Positions 15,977 to 25,313 of a stretch of DNA of 64,000 nucleotides are shown here, piece by piece (the stretch's first letter is position 1; every line of letters starts with the position of its first letter). Made by a program: the position numbers and the translations under genes. Below the pieces are notes generated by a model, which did no database searches, was not told the origin of the DNA, and worked only from the letters and a program-made list of their open reading frames with translations. Source of the DNA: Dyadobacter sp. 3J3 (lineage in GTDB: Bacteria; Bacteroidota; Bacteroidia; Cytophagales; Spirosomataceae); the NCBI RefSeq assembly GCF_009801115.1, contig NZ_VTOL01000005.1:232300-296299 (forward strand), in the 5' to 3' direction.

Positions 15977-17239
15977 ATGGAATCAGTAGAAAAAGGAAAA
16001 GTTGTCATTATCGGAGGCGGGATTATGGGTTTGGCTTCTGCTTATTATTTGCTGAAAAGCGGATGGAAAGTAACGTTGCTGGATAAAAGTGATATGACAA
16101 ATAATTGTTCTTTTGGCAACGCCGGGATGATTGTACCAAGTCATTTTATTCCTTTGGCTGCACCGGGAATGATTTCGAAAGGTATCAAATGGATGTTCGA
16201 TAGCCATAGTCCGTTTTATGTAAAACCTTCACTTGATTTTGCACTGATTTCCTGGGGTTTGAAATTCATGAAAAGTGCCACGGCAAGTCATGTTGAACAT
16301 TCGGCACCTTTTCTTCGTGATTATCATTTATTGAGCAGACAGCTTTACAGAGATCTAGCGAAAGAACCTGGCTTTGATTTTGGTTTGGAAACAAAGGGAA
16401 TTCTGATGCTTTACAAAACAGAAAAAGCGGGAGAAGAAGAAATCCATGTAGGCCGTGACGCTCAGAAATTAGGATTAAATGTTGATGTTTTAAACAAAGA
16501 ACAGGTTCAGGCATTGGAACCACACGCAAATCTGGACGTGATCGGAGCTGTTCATTATCGCTGTGATGCTCATTTATATCCCAATGCATTGATTCCGCAA
16601 TTAATGGATTATGTCAAAAAAAATGGCGGAGAAATAAAAACAGACACTGAGGTTACCGGTTTCAACATCAAAAATGGAGAAATAAGAGCGGTACAAACCA
16701 ACTCCGGAAATTTTGAAGGCGATCTGGTTGTGATGACGGGAGGTACCTGGCTTCCGCAACTTTCCAAGCTTGCCGGATTAACGATTCCGGTTATGCCAGG
16801 AAAAGGTTATTCGTTTATGGAATCCAATTCCGAGCATGAAATTATTCATCCATCCTTACTGATCGAAGCAAGAGTTGCCGTAACGCCTATGAACGGAAAA
16901 GTTCGTTTTGGCGGAACGATGGAAATTGCGCCGGTGAATGACAAAGTAAATATGAACCGTGTGGAAGGAATTGTCAATTCGATCCCAAATTATTATTCAG
17001 ATCTGAAAACAGAATTGCCGGAAGTAAAAGATATCTGGTATGGTTTCCGCCCATGTTCTCCGGATGGGTTACCTTATCTTGGTTACAGTAAAAAATTGAA
17101 AAACCTGATCGTTGCCGGCGGGCACGGAATGATGGGAATAAGCCTGGGGCCTGCAACCGGAAAAGTGGTAGCAGAGCTGGCAGACAGGAAACCGACTTCC
17201 ATCAAGATCTCGGTTTATGATCCACAGCGTTATAACTAA
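15977..17239 (+). CDS. FAD-dependent D-hydroxyproline oxidase/dehydrogenase (DadA-like)
   Basis: 420 residues. The FAD-binding beta-alpha-beta motif is at residues 10-28 ('VIIGGGIMGLASAYYLLKSG'), followed by the DAO-family 'CSFGNAGMIVPSH' and a C-terminal 'WYGFRPCSPDGLPYLG' and 'VAGGHGMMGISLGPATGK', all typical of DadA-type D-amino-acid dehydrogenases. In the operon it would oxidise cis-4-hydroxy-D-proline to 1-pyrroline-4-hydroxy-2-carboxylate, the substrate of the first gene's product. It is a single-chain enzyme, unlike the heteromeric type of some pseudomonads. Electron acceptor unknown. Followed by a strong terminator, so this is the last gene of the core operon. Confidence 0.9.
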   Translation: MESVEKGKVVIIGGGIMGLASAYYLLKSGWKVTLLDKSDMTNNCSFGNAGMIVPSHFIPLAAPGMISKGIKWMFDSHSPFYVKPSLDFALISWGLKFMKSATASHVEHSAPFLRDYHLLSRQLYRDLAKEPGFDFGLETKGILMLYKTEKAGEEEIHVGRDAQKLGLNVDVLNKEQVQALEPHANLDVIGAVHYRCDAHLYPNALIPQLMDYVKKNGGEIKTDTEVTGFNIKNGEIRAVQTNSGNFEGDLVVMTGGTWLPQLSKLAGLTIPVMPGKGYSFMESNSEHEIIHPSLLIEARVAVTPMNGKVRFGGTMEIAPVNDKVNMNRVEGIVNSIPNYYSDLKTELPEVKDIWYGFRPCSPDGLPYLGYSKKLKNLIVAGGHGMMGISLGPATGKVVAELADRKPTSIKISVYDPQRYN

Positions 17240-17259
17240 TAACTGATTTCAGTATTTTA

Positions 17260-17296
17260 AAGGCGGGTATTTTCTCAAAAAATGCCCGCCTTTTTT
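17260..17296 (+). terminator. Rho-independent terminator closing the hydroxyproline operon
   Basis: GGCGGG (17262-17267) pairs with CCCGCC (17285-17290), the stem continuing inward through A/T pairs, and is followed by TTTTTT. It is 23 bases beyond the oxidase stop. Confidence 0.85.
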
Positions 17297-17362
17297 ATTT
17301 CAGGTCATTGCCAAGGATTTACTTTTTTTAAGAATAATATTCCTGACTTTTAAATTGTTACA

Positions 17363-19174
17363 ATGAAATACCTCGACGTTCAAAGATTCACTTCCTGCTA
17401 TTATCTTCTTTTTGGTTTTCTTTTTTGTTTTGGAAAAATTGAAAACGTAACGGGCCAGACTTCCGATAAATTCAATCTTTATAGTCAAACCAGCGAAACG
17501 GCTGGATTAGTTATTCAATACGATCAGGATCTGATCGCGATCCGGGATTTCTATTCTCCCGTTGTTCAGGGCCGTGGAGGATATGCGAATTACAGTCGCA
17601 ACCAACCCTTAAATTCACCGGAGCAACGTAAACGCCAGACAGACCTTGATAACAATTATCTGGATCAGCTTGGTAAGCTGGACTTCAACGCCATGAGTAT
17701 TTATGGTAAAGTTGATTATGTTTTGTTAAAAAGGAATATTGACGATCATTTAAGAGATTTGGCTATTGAAGAAAAACAATACGGACAAATCACAAAGTAT
17801 ATTCCGTTTGCCGATAAACTGTACCTGCTTGAAAAAAACAGAAGAAGAGGTGCAACGGTGAATGGGCAGGAAGTTGCCGGAATGTTAAACACCGTAAATA
17901 AAGAAATAAAAACAGCTTCTGATAACCTGAAAAAAGTTGAATTTCTTGATATGGCGCTGGCTTCGTTTAGCGAACAGGCGGTGAAAGGCCTTCAGGCCAG
18001 ATTGAAAGGCGTAAACGATTTTTATCAGGGTTATGATCCGCTTTATTCCTGGTGGGTTCCGGAGACGTATGAAACGTTGGACAGTGCGTTGATGTCTTAT
18101 GCCAAATTGCTAAAAAGCAAAGGGAAACTGGCTACCTCACAAAAGGATGATGGAAGCGGAATCACCGGCGTTCCCATTGGACGAGATGAATTGATCAGGC
18201 AACTCCAGGTAGAAATGATCAATTATACCCCGGAAGAATTAATTGAAATCGCCAATAAGGAATTTGCCTGGTGTGATAAGGAATTATTGAAAGCGTCCCA
18301 GGAAATGGGTTTTAAGGACGATTGGAAAAGTGCGCAGGAAAAAGTAAAAAACAGTTACGTTCCGGCTGGTTCACAACCCGAACTGATCCTGAAACTTTAT
18401 AACGATGCCCAAAGATTTATCAAAGAATACGATTTGATGGATATTCCTCCAATCGCCGACGAAACCTGGGGAATGATCATGATGACCCCACAACGGCAAT
18501 TGGTCAATCCGTTTTTTACGGGAGGTCGGGAAATCAGTATTTCTTATCCGACCAGCACGATGTCGCATGAGGATAAGCTGATGAGTATGCGTGGAAATAA
18601 TCCTTATTTTTCCAGAGGAACAGTACAGCATGAACTCATTCCGGGGCATCATTTACAATATTACATGAGCAGTCGTTACAAATCGTATCGTGAAAGTTTC
18701 GGGACTCCATTTTATACCGAAGGCTGGGCTTTGTATTGGGAATTGTTACTTTATGACAAAGGATTTGCCAAAATGCCGGAAGAACGGATCGGTATGTTGT
18801 TCTGGCGGATGCATCGTTGTGCGCGGATTATTTTTTCGCTCAACTATCATTTAGGCAAATGGACACCGCAGCAATGCATCAATTTCCTGGTCGATCGGGT
18901 GGGGCATGAGAAGGCAAATGCCGAAGGTGAGGTCAGAAGATCCTTTGAAGGCGGTTACAGTCCTCTTTATCAGGTAGCATATCTTTTAGGTGGTTTACAG
19001 ATTTGGAGCTTGAAGAATGAATTAGTGGATAATGGCAAGATGACCTATAAAAAATTCCATGATTTGATGATGAAGGAAAACAATATTCCGGTAGAAGTGC
19101 TTAGGGCAACTTTGACAAATCAGCCACCTGCAAGAGATTTTAAAACCAAATGGAAATTTTATAGTTCTAAATAA
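17363..19174 (+). CDS. DUF885-family zinc metallopeptidase-like protein, exported
   Basis: 603 residues, near the usual family length. The N-terminus has a hydrophobic stretch ending near 'NVTGQTS', probably a signal peptide. The family's metal site is visible as 'VQHELIPGHHLQYY' (about residues 422-435), an HExxxGHH motif, followed by 'TEGWALYWELLLYD' with a further glutamate ligand. A second conserved part is 'CINFLVDRVGHEKANAEGEVRR'. Members are thought to be metallopeptidases, but the substrate is largely unknown. Here it stands between the hydroxyproline operon and an amino-acid permease plus an M28 peptidase, all on the same strand, which suggests degradation of peptides that feed this pathway (inference). 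Confidence 0.85.
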   Translation: MKYLDVQRFTSCYYLLFGFLFCFGKIENVTGQTSDKFNLYSQTSETAGLVIQYDQDLIAIRDFYSPVVQGRGGYANYSRNQPLNSPEQRKRQTDLDNNYLDQLGKLDFNAMSIYGKVDYVLLKRNIDDHLRDLAIEEKQYGQITKYIPFADKLYLLEKNRRRGATVNGQEVAGMLNTVNKEIKTASDNLKKVEFLDMALASFSEQAVKGLQARLKGVNDFYQGYDPLYSWWVPETYETLDSALMSYAKLLKSKGKLATSQKDDGSGITGVPIGRDELIRQLQVEMINYTPEELIEIANKEFAWCDKELLKASQEMGFKDDWKSAQEKVKNSYVPAGSQPELILKLYNDAQRFIKEYDLMDIPPIADETWGMIMMTPQRQLVNPFFTGGREISISYPTSTMSHEDKLMSMRGNNPYFSRGTVQHELIPGHHLQYYMSSRYKSYRESFGTPFYTEGWALYWELLLYDKGFAKMPEERIGMLFWRMHRCARIIFSLNYHLGKWTPQQCINFLVDRVGHEKANAEGEVRRSFEGGYSPLYQVAYLLGGLQIWSLKNELVDNGKMTYKKFHDLMMKENNIPVEVLRATLTNQPPARDFKTKWKFYSSK

Positions 19175-19225
19175 TATTGTAGTTTCGGGAAACAAAAACA
19201 AAGCCTGAGTAAATCCAAACCTTTT

Positions 19226-20653
19226 ATGTCACAAGAAAGTACGTCAGAAACTACTTCGTTTAAACCTACCCTTGGCCTTGTAGATGCCACCATGCTCGTC
19301 GCCGGAAGTATGATCGGTTCCGGGATTTTTATAGTAAGCGCCGATATTACGAGAAATACAGGAAGCGTTGGCTGGCTGATGGTTGTTTGGCTGATCACGG
19401 GCTTCATGACGCTGACTGCTGCATTAAGTTATGGCGAATTAAGTGCAATGTTTCCAAAAGCTGGTGGACAATATGTTTACTTAAAAGAGGCCTACAATCC
19501 ATTAATCAGCTTTCTGTACGGTTGGAGTTTTTTTACTGTAATTCAAACAGCAACGATTGCCGCAGTTGCTGTGGCTTTTGCAAAATTTACAGCTTATCTA
19601 TTACCGGTTTTTAGTGAAGATCTGGTCGCGATTGATCTGGGATTTATGCAGATAACGCCTGCGCAACTACTGTCGATTGTCGTCATTGTGCTGCTTACGT
19701 TTATTAATACACGTGGTGTAAATAGCGGCAAAATTATACAGACAACCTTCACTTTGGCAAAACTTTTAAGTCTTTTGGGACTTATCGTTTTTGGACTGCT
19801 TTTCATGAAACCGGAAATCTGGCATATCAACTGGGATTCAGCCACGATGTGGGATTTACATAAATTGAATCTTGACGGAAGTATAGAATCTTACACCACT
19901 TTTGCTGCTTTCGGAGCCATTGCGGCGTCTATGGTTGGATCTATTTTTAGTAGTGATTCCTGGAATAATGTAACTTTCATCGCAGGAGAAATTAAGAATC
20001 CTCAGCGTAATATTGGGTTAAGTCTGGCGCTGGGAACAATCATCGTAACCGTAATTTACGTGATGACAAATGTAATGTATACCGGTGTTTTGTCATTGCC
20101 TGAAATTGCGTCAGCTGATAAAGACAGGGTTGGGGTTGCCGCTTCTCACGTCATTTTTGGAAACTCGGGAACAATCATTATTGCGATTATGATCATGGTT
20201 TCGACTTTTGGTTGTAATAATGGCTTGATCATGTCAGGAGCCCGTGTTTATTATTCGATGGCGAAAGATGGGTTATTTTTCAAAAAAGTAGGGCAGTTGA
20301 ACAAGAATTCTGTACCTGAAATCGGACTTTGGATTCAGTGTGTGATCGCTTCGTTATGGGCTTTGAGTGGAAAGTACGGTAATTTGCTGGATATGATTTC
20401 TTTCGTGGTTGTTGTATTCTATATGCTCACGATCATCGGAATTTTTATACTTCGTAAAAAGAGACCGAATGCCGAGCGGCCTTATAAAGCATTTGGCTAT
20501 CCGTTTTTGCCGATTATTTACATCGTGATGGGCATGGCATTTTGTGTATTGCTTATCATTTTCAAACCGGAATATACCTGGCCGGGTTTAATCATTGTGT
20601 TACTGGGAATCCCGGTTTATTACCTGATCGCCAAAAAAGAAATTGTCTCCTAA
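19226..20653 (+). CDS. APC-superfamily amino-acid permease
   Basis: 475 residues with about 12 membrane segments. TM1 carries the APC signature 'VAGSMIGSGIFIV' and is followed by 'LSYGELSAMFPKAGGQYVYL', typical of the amino-acid/polyamine/organocation family. It is an inner-membrane secondary transporter, probably proton- or exchange-coupled. Its place 51 bases after the DUF885 gene and 30 bases before the M28 peptidase, next to the hydroxyproline operon, makes proline, hydroxyproline or a short peptide the likely cargo, but the sequence itself does not specify it. Start ATG at 19226. Confidence 0.9.
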   Translation: MSQESTSETTSFKPTLGLVDATMLVAGSMIGSGIFIVSADITRNTGSVGWLMVVWLITGFMTLTAALSYGELSAMFPKAGGQYVYLKEAYNPLISFLYGWSFFTVIQTATIAAVAVAFAKFTAYLLPVFSEDLVAIDLGFMQITPAQLLSIVVIVLLTFINTRGVNSGKIIQTTFTLAKLLSLLGLIVFGLLFMKPEIWHINWDSATMWDLHKLNLDGSIESYTTFAAFGAIAASMVGSIFSSDSWNNVTFIAGEIKNPQRNIGLSLALGTIIVTVIYVMTNVMYTGVLSLPEIASADKDRVGVAASHVIFGNSGTIIIAIMIMVSTFGCNNGLIMSGARVYYSMAKDGLFFKKVGQLNKNSVPEIGLWIQCVIASLWALSGKYGNLLDMISFVVVVFYMLTIIGIFILRKKRPNAERPYKAFGYPFLPIIYIVMGMAFCVLLIIFKPEYTWPGLIIVLLGIPVYYLIAKKEIVS

Positions 20654-20683
20654 ATCCTGATTATAAAAATAATAAACAAGCTC

Positions 20684-22237
20684 ATGAAAAGAATTTTTTA
20701 TCCGATGCTGATGCTTTTTCCTGGTGTATTATTTGCGCAGGAAATTGATATGGATGCCATGGCCAAAATACGTAAAGAAGGTCTTGATAATTCAAAAGTA
20801 AAAGAAATTGCTCATCAGTTGACTGACGTTTCTGGTCCAAGACTTACCAACTCACCAGGTTTTCAACGCGCGGCAGAATGGTCGGTTGGTGAAATGAAAA
20901 AATGGGGTTTGACCAATTCGCGTATTGAAGAATGGGGTGAATTTGGAAAAGGCTGGCAGGTGGAAAAAAGCTATCTGGCGATGACAAAGCCTTATTATAT
21001 GCCATTTATTGGTATACCAAAAGCATGGACTTCCGGAACTTCCGGCCCGATCAAGGGAGAAGTTGTGGTTGTTAATATTCAGAATGAAGAAGATCTTAAA
21101 AAATATGCAGACGGAAAGTTGAGCGGTAAAATTGTGTTGATGAAAAGTAACGTTGATACTGATCCAACTTTTAAACCGGATGCCGTTCGTTATACAACCG
21201 AGGATCTTGACAAAATGACGAATTCCCAGGCTTTTGGTCAGGGAAATTTTACACCGGAACAAGCGGAAAAAATGCGTACGATGCGATCTTTCCGCAGTAA
21301 GGTGGATAGCACGTTGAAAACGCAGAAAATTAAACTGGAATTAGCTGCAAGAAGTGGGAAACATGGAACCTTTTACACCAGTAATGGCGCTTCTTATTTA
21401 GGTAAATCTCCTTTGGCAGGCCCGTCTTTCGAAATGTCTCCTGAACATGCCGGATTAATTACCCGTTTGGTTGAAGATGGAATTCCGGTTACATTGGAAG
21501 CAGAATCGGCAACGACTTTCTATGACAAAAAACTGACAACTGGAAATGTAATCGCTGAAATCGCCGGAACTGATCCTAAGTTAAAAGACGAAGTGGTTAT
21601 GCTTGGCGGCCACCTTGATTCATGGCACAGCGGAACCGGCGCGACTGATAATGCAGCCGGTTGTACGGTGATGATGGAAGCGATGAGAATCCTGAAAGCG
21701 TCAGGTTTGAAACCAAAAAGAACAATCCGGATTGCCCTTTGGTCCGGTGAAGAACAAGGATTGCACGGATCACGTAATTATGTAAAAAATACATTTGGCG
21801 ATCCGCAAACGATGAAATTGCTTCCGGCGCATGAGAAATTGTCAGCGTATTATAACATTGATAACGGTACTGGCCGCATCCGTGGAATTTACTTGCAAGG
21901 CAACGAAGGTCCGCGTGCTACTTTTGAAAAATGGCTGAATTCATTCTCTGACATTATCGATCATCCAACGGTTACTTCAAGAAATACAGGTGGGACTGAT
22001 CACCAGAGTTTTGATGCAGTTGGACTTCCGGGTTTCCAGTTTATTCAGGATGGAATTGAATACGGAACGCGTACACACCATTCCAATGCAGATACCTACG
22101 AACGTTTGGTGATGGATGATTTGAAACAAATGGCTGTTGTCGTTGCTGCTTTTGTGTACAATACGGCGCAAATGGATCAGAAAATTCCTAGAAAGGAATT
22201 GCCAAAAGCAAGAGGAGAACAGGGCGCAAGAAGATAG
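20684..22237 (+). CDS. Exported M28-family zinc aminopeptidase/carboxypeptidase with PA domain
   Basis: 517 residues. The signal peptide ends 'GVLFAQ'. A PA-type insert (about 130-250) precedes or interrupts the M28 catalytic domain. The two-zinc site is complete: His in 'LGGHLDSWHSG' (about 307), Asp in 'GATDNAAGC', the catalytic and ligand glutamates in 'WSGEEQGLHGS' (about 353), Asp in 'GGTDHQSF' and His in 'THHSNADTYE' (about 464). It releases terminal residues from peptides in the periplasm or outside the cell. Located 30 bases after the permease, it probably supplies that transporter. It converges with the helicase pseudogene only 7 bases further on, with no visible terminator between them. 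Confidence 0.93.
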   Translation: MKRIFYPMLMLFPGVLFAQEIDMDAMAKIRKEGLDNSKVKEIAHQLTDVSGPRLTNSPGFQRAAEWSVGEMKKWGLTNSRIEEWGEFGKGWQVEKSYLAMTKPYYMPFIGIPKAWTSGTSGPIKGEVVVVNIQNEEDLKKYADGKLSGKIVLMKSNVDTDPTFKPDAVRYTTEDLDKMTNSQAFGQGNFTPEQAEKMRTMRSFRSKVDSTLKTQKIKLELAARSGKHGTFYTSNGASYLGKSPLAGPSFEMSPEHAGLITRLVEDGIPVTLEAESATTFYDKKLTTGNVIAEIAGTDPKLKDEVVMLGGHLDSWHSGTGATDNAAGCTVMMEAMRILKASGLKPKRTIRIALWSGEEQGLHGSRNYVKNTFGDPQTMKLLPAHEKLSAYYNIDNGTGRIRGIYLQGNEGPRATFEKWLNSFSDIIDHPTVTSRNTGGTDHQSFDAVGLPGFQFIQDGIEYGTRTHHSNADTYERLVMDDLKQMAVVVAAFVYNTAQMDQKIPRKELPKARGEQGARR

Positions 22238-22244
22238 TTTTTCC

Positions 22245-25200
22245 TTACTGATATGTTAAATAATTGGCTAAAATACCTGAGGGTGTTTTAGCCTTTTTGT
22301 CTAATATAGCCGCATTAGCGAAAACTATAAAACTGTCTTTTGCTCTCGAAACGGCCACATTAAGCATATTGGGTTTGTTGTCGCGATCAAAAAACATAGT
22401 TCCGGAATCTCCTTTTCCATAAACCATAGAAAATAAAACAATCGATCTTTCTGCTCCCTGCAGCGCATGAACTGTACCGATTTTGAAAATACTGGTATTG
22501 AATCCTGCATTTTTCAAGGCAAGTTTTAAACTGTTTTTTTGTCCTGCAAAAGGTGTAATGATACCAACTGCATTTTCAATATTTCCATAATGCGTTTCGA
22601 TTTGCTCTTTGTTTAAAATCAGCCAATTCACGATTGCCTCAACTTCATAAGGATTTGTTCTGCTGGAATTTACAGCGGTCGAATTTCCATCCACGTGTAT
22701 GCAGTACATAGGCGGAAAAAGATTTGTCTTTTTCGCTTTTCCTTTCAGCGGTTTTCAATTGTCCGTTATAAGCTAAAACATTGCAATAGTTTATAATTTC
22801 ATCATAACAACGTCGATGCTCAACCAGAATTACACCTTTTTCGTCCAGACCTATTTCTTTATATTGGCAGGCATTTTGCGCCATTTTCATGATACTTCCG
22901 GTAGATGCTAAAAATCCTTTTGGATCAAAAGACGTCTCAAAAATCGGATCAGAATAATCTTTAATTAACCCGACTTTTTTCAAATTACCGACGTCAATTT
23001 TATTGATAATATTCCAAACCGGTTCAATTTGTTTTACATCACCAACAATCACCGCTTGTTTGGCAAGAGAGAATGTTGCTGCACCAACTTCCGGAGAAAC
23101 CTGCCCTGCTTCGTCCACAATCAGTAAATCGATAAAATCAAAAAGAGGCGGATTGTCGAAAATGTTTTTCCCATCTTCACTTTTCTTCAAAAACTTGAAA
23201 GCACTGAAAAACTTGGGTGACATATAAAACGTACTTACAAAACAGGGCGTCAACATAGCCTGGCGCGTCCATCTATTTTTCACCGCGTCAATACCTTTTT
23301 TATCAAAATTTGGGTCTTTCAAATCGGTATCGATTTTTGACAGCCACCGTGCCTCCCAATAATGCAGACTTAGCTGAAATGCTTTATGCCTTAGCGTTAG
23401 ATCCAATTCGTCAAAAAAACAATTTGGTTTTGCTTTTTCCAAATTGCCTTCCTTTGAGCCATCGATTTTCAGATATTCAAACTTCCAGTATTCTTCCTCT
23501 GTTTTTGGTGGATTTCCCTGTATTGAATTTTTATTCTTCCAGCTTTTCCATTCAGTAACGGCTTTACTTATAGTTTTCGCAATTTTGATTTTTTTATCAA
23601 TACAATCGAGTATTGCACTTTTTATAAATTCCTTATTTTCAAATAGTAACGAATCTCTCAGAATAATCCGGATTTCGGCAGCTCTGTTTTTTAAAGCAGA
23701 TTGTAGGCCTAATGAGCAAAACAGTTTTCGGAAAAAGGATTCATTTTGGAAATATTGAATAATTTTTTCTTCTAAAATCATCAGGTTCGAGATGTCGTTG
23801 TTTACTATTTTTTCATCAATTATAGCTTTGGAATAATATGTTTCTTCCAGCAAGATTTGGTCACCGACATAGGTAGCCAAAATATTTTCTGCATTTAAGT
23901 ATTCTTTCCATTTTAAAGAAGCGTCTTTTAAAGAAACCTGGATATCCATTATTTCACTTCGAAGTTTCTGGGTAATTTCTTCAATACTTAAATGTGAAGC
24001 ATTGAAATAAACAGCACTTTTTTGAAGAAAACATTCCGTTGCCTTTTCCAGATATTCCTTGTTTTCGACTTTGCTGAAAAGTCCGTTACCATTCTGTTTT
24101 TTGTAATTTATTCCTTTTAATTCGGCCTCCGTTTTCCCATTTGAAGGCAAATAAGTTGCATAACCATCCAGCTCCGGAAGCCATCTTCCTTCCAGTTTTC
24201 CGGGTTGGGTTGATGATTTTGAAAAGCTGTCAATAATATTGGTAACGGCCTGGTTGTTGGTTGAGCAGGCTAATATCAAAGGTGGATTTTCACCAGTAAT
24301 GGCACTTTCAACGATTTTATTAGCGACAATACTTTGCAGCAATGTCGTTTTTCCAGTTCCGGGAGGTCCGTTAACTGCGAAGATTCTATCGCTGTTCTGC
24401 AAAAATGTATACAAACCTTTTCTTTGGGAAATTGAAAGGGGGAAATCATATCCCATTTGCCCGACATGCAAAAAGTTTGCATCCATTAGTTTAGAAACGG
24501 GTAATGGCAAATTTTCTGTCTTATTATCCAGACTAATAAAGTCGGACAACAGTGGCGGAATAATAGTTTCGGCTGCAATCTTTTCGTAAAGCTGAATTAT
24601 TCCAGCTGCGGCATTGATGTCTTCATCCGGCAATAAAATAATTGCACGATGTACTGTTTCATATCCGTCAGCCGAAAAAGTACTTATAGTTTGTTCAACA
24701 GCCTTCTGGAAAACATCTTTTATGTAGGTGATATAGTCTTGAAAAAATTTGTATTTCTCTTTTCTGAATGGCGTTGCTTTATCCACCTTTTCAACGGTAC
24801 TGAAAATAAATTCGGATCGCTCATCAGCCAGTGGTTCAAGGTATTTTCTTTGAAAAACAGGAAATAATTCTTCGGGAATTGACAGAATTCCTTGTCTGTT
24901 AATCTTGGTATAATACCAAAACGGAAACTTGGTTTTTTTGTCTTTGAAGAAAATTAAATGTTCTGGTAAGGGAGTGATTTTTATTGGTGCTATTAAAATC
25001 TGAATCGTTTCCAGTCGTTCCCAACTTTTGCTGTCTTTGTCGGTGATACCTTTTTTCTTATTAATCCGCTCTTCTTCAAAGTCAATAAGTTCATTGACTT
25101 CCACTATTGAGGCAATCGTTTGAGAATCCATTTTGAAATCCTGTATTTCAAAATGTTTTAGTTTTTCGATATCAATGTCTGCTTTCAAAGAATCACTCAA

Positions 25201-25293
25201 ACTCTTTTTCCAATAATTAATCCACTTTTTTTGCTGCATTTTTTCAATTTCTAATGTGTGATATTTGCCGTGAACGCTGCAAATTCTGATCAA
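22245..25293 (-). pseudogene. Frameshifted superfamily-1 DNA/RNA helicase (DNA2/NAM7-like)
   Basis: Two overlapping frames make up one helicase. The long part (22645-25293, 882 codons) holds Walker A 'NGPPGTGKTTLLQ' (about residue 310), 'LIVDEAGQVSPE' (about 726) and 'VIVGDVKQIEPV'. The short part (22245-22709) holds the C-terminal motifs 'GTVHALQGAERSIVLF' and 'NVAVSRAKDSF'. The frames join at a run of five A (plus strand 22716-22720): removing one base reads 'DKSFPPMYCIHVDGN' without interruption. Cause may be a true mutation, a homopolymer sequencing error or, less likely, programmed frameshifting. The long frame starts at a TTG (25293); an ATG lies at 25239. The N-terminal 250 residues match no domain I know. 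Confidence 0.85.
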
Positions 25294-25313
25294 TTAATAT
25301 ACGTACTTTTTTC

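Noticed and set aside
22245..22709. Separate small gene for the C-terminal helicase motifs
   Set aside because: The frame continues the upstream helicase exactly after a one-base correction, and the first Met is internal to the conserved protein.
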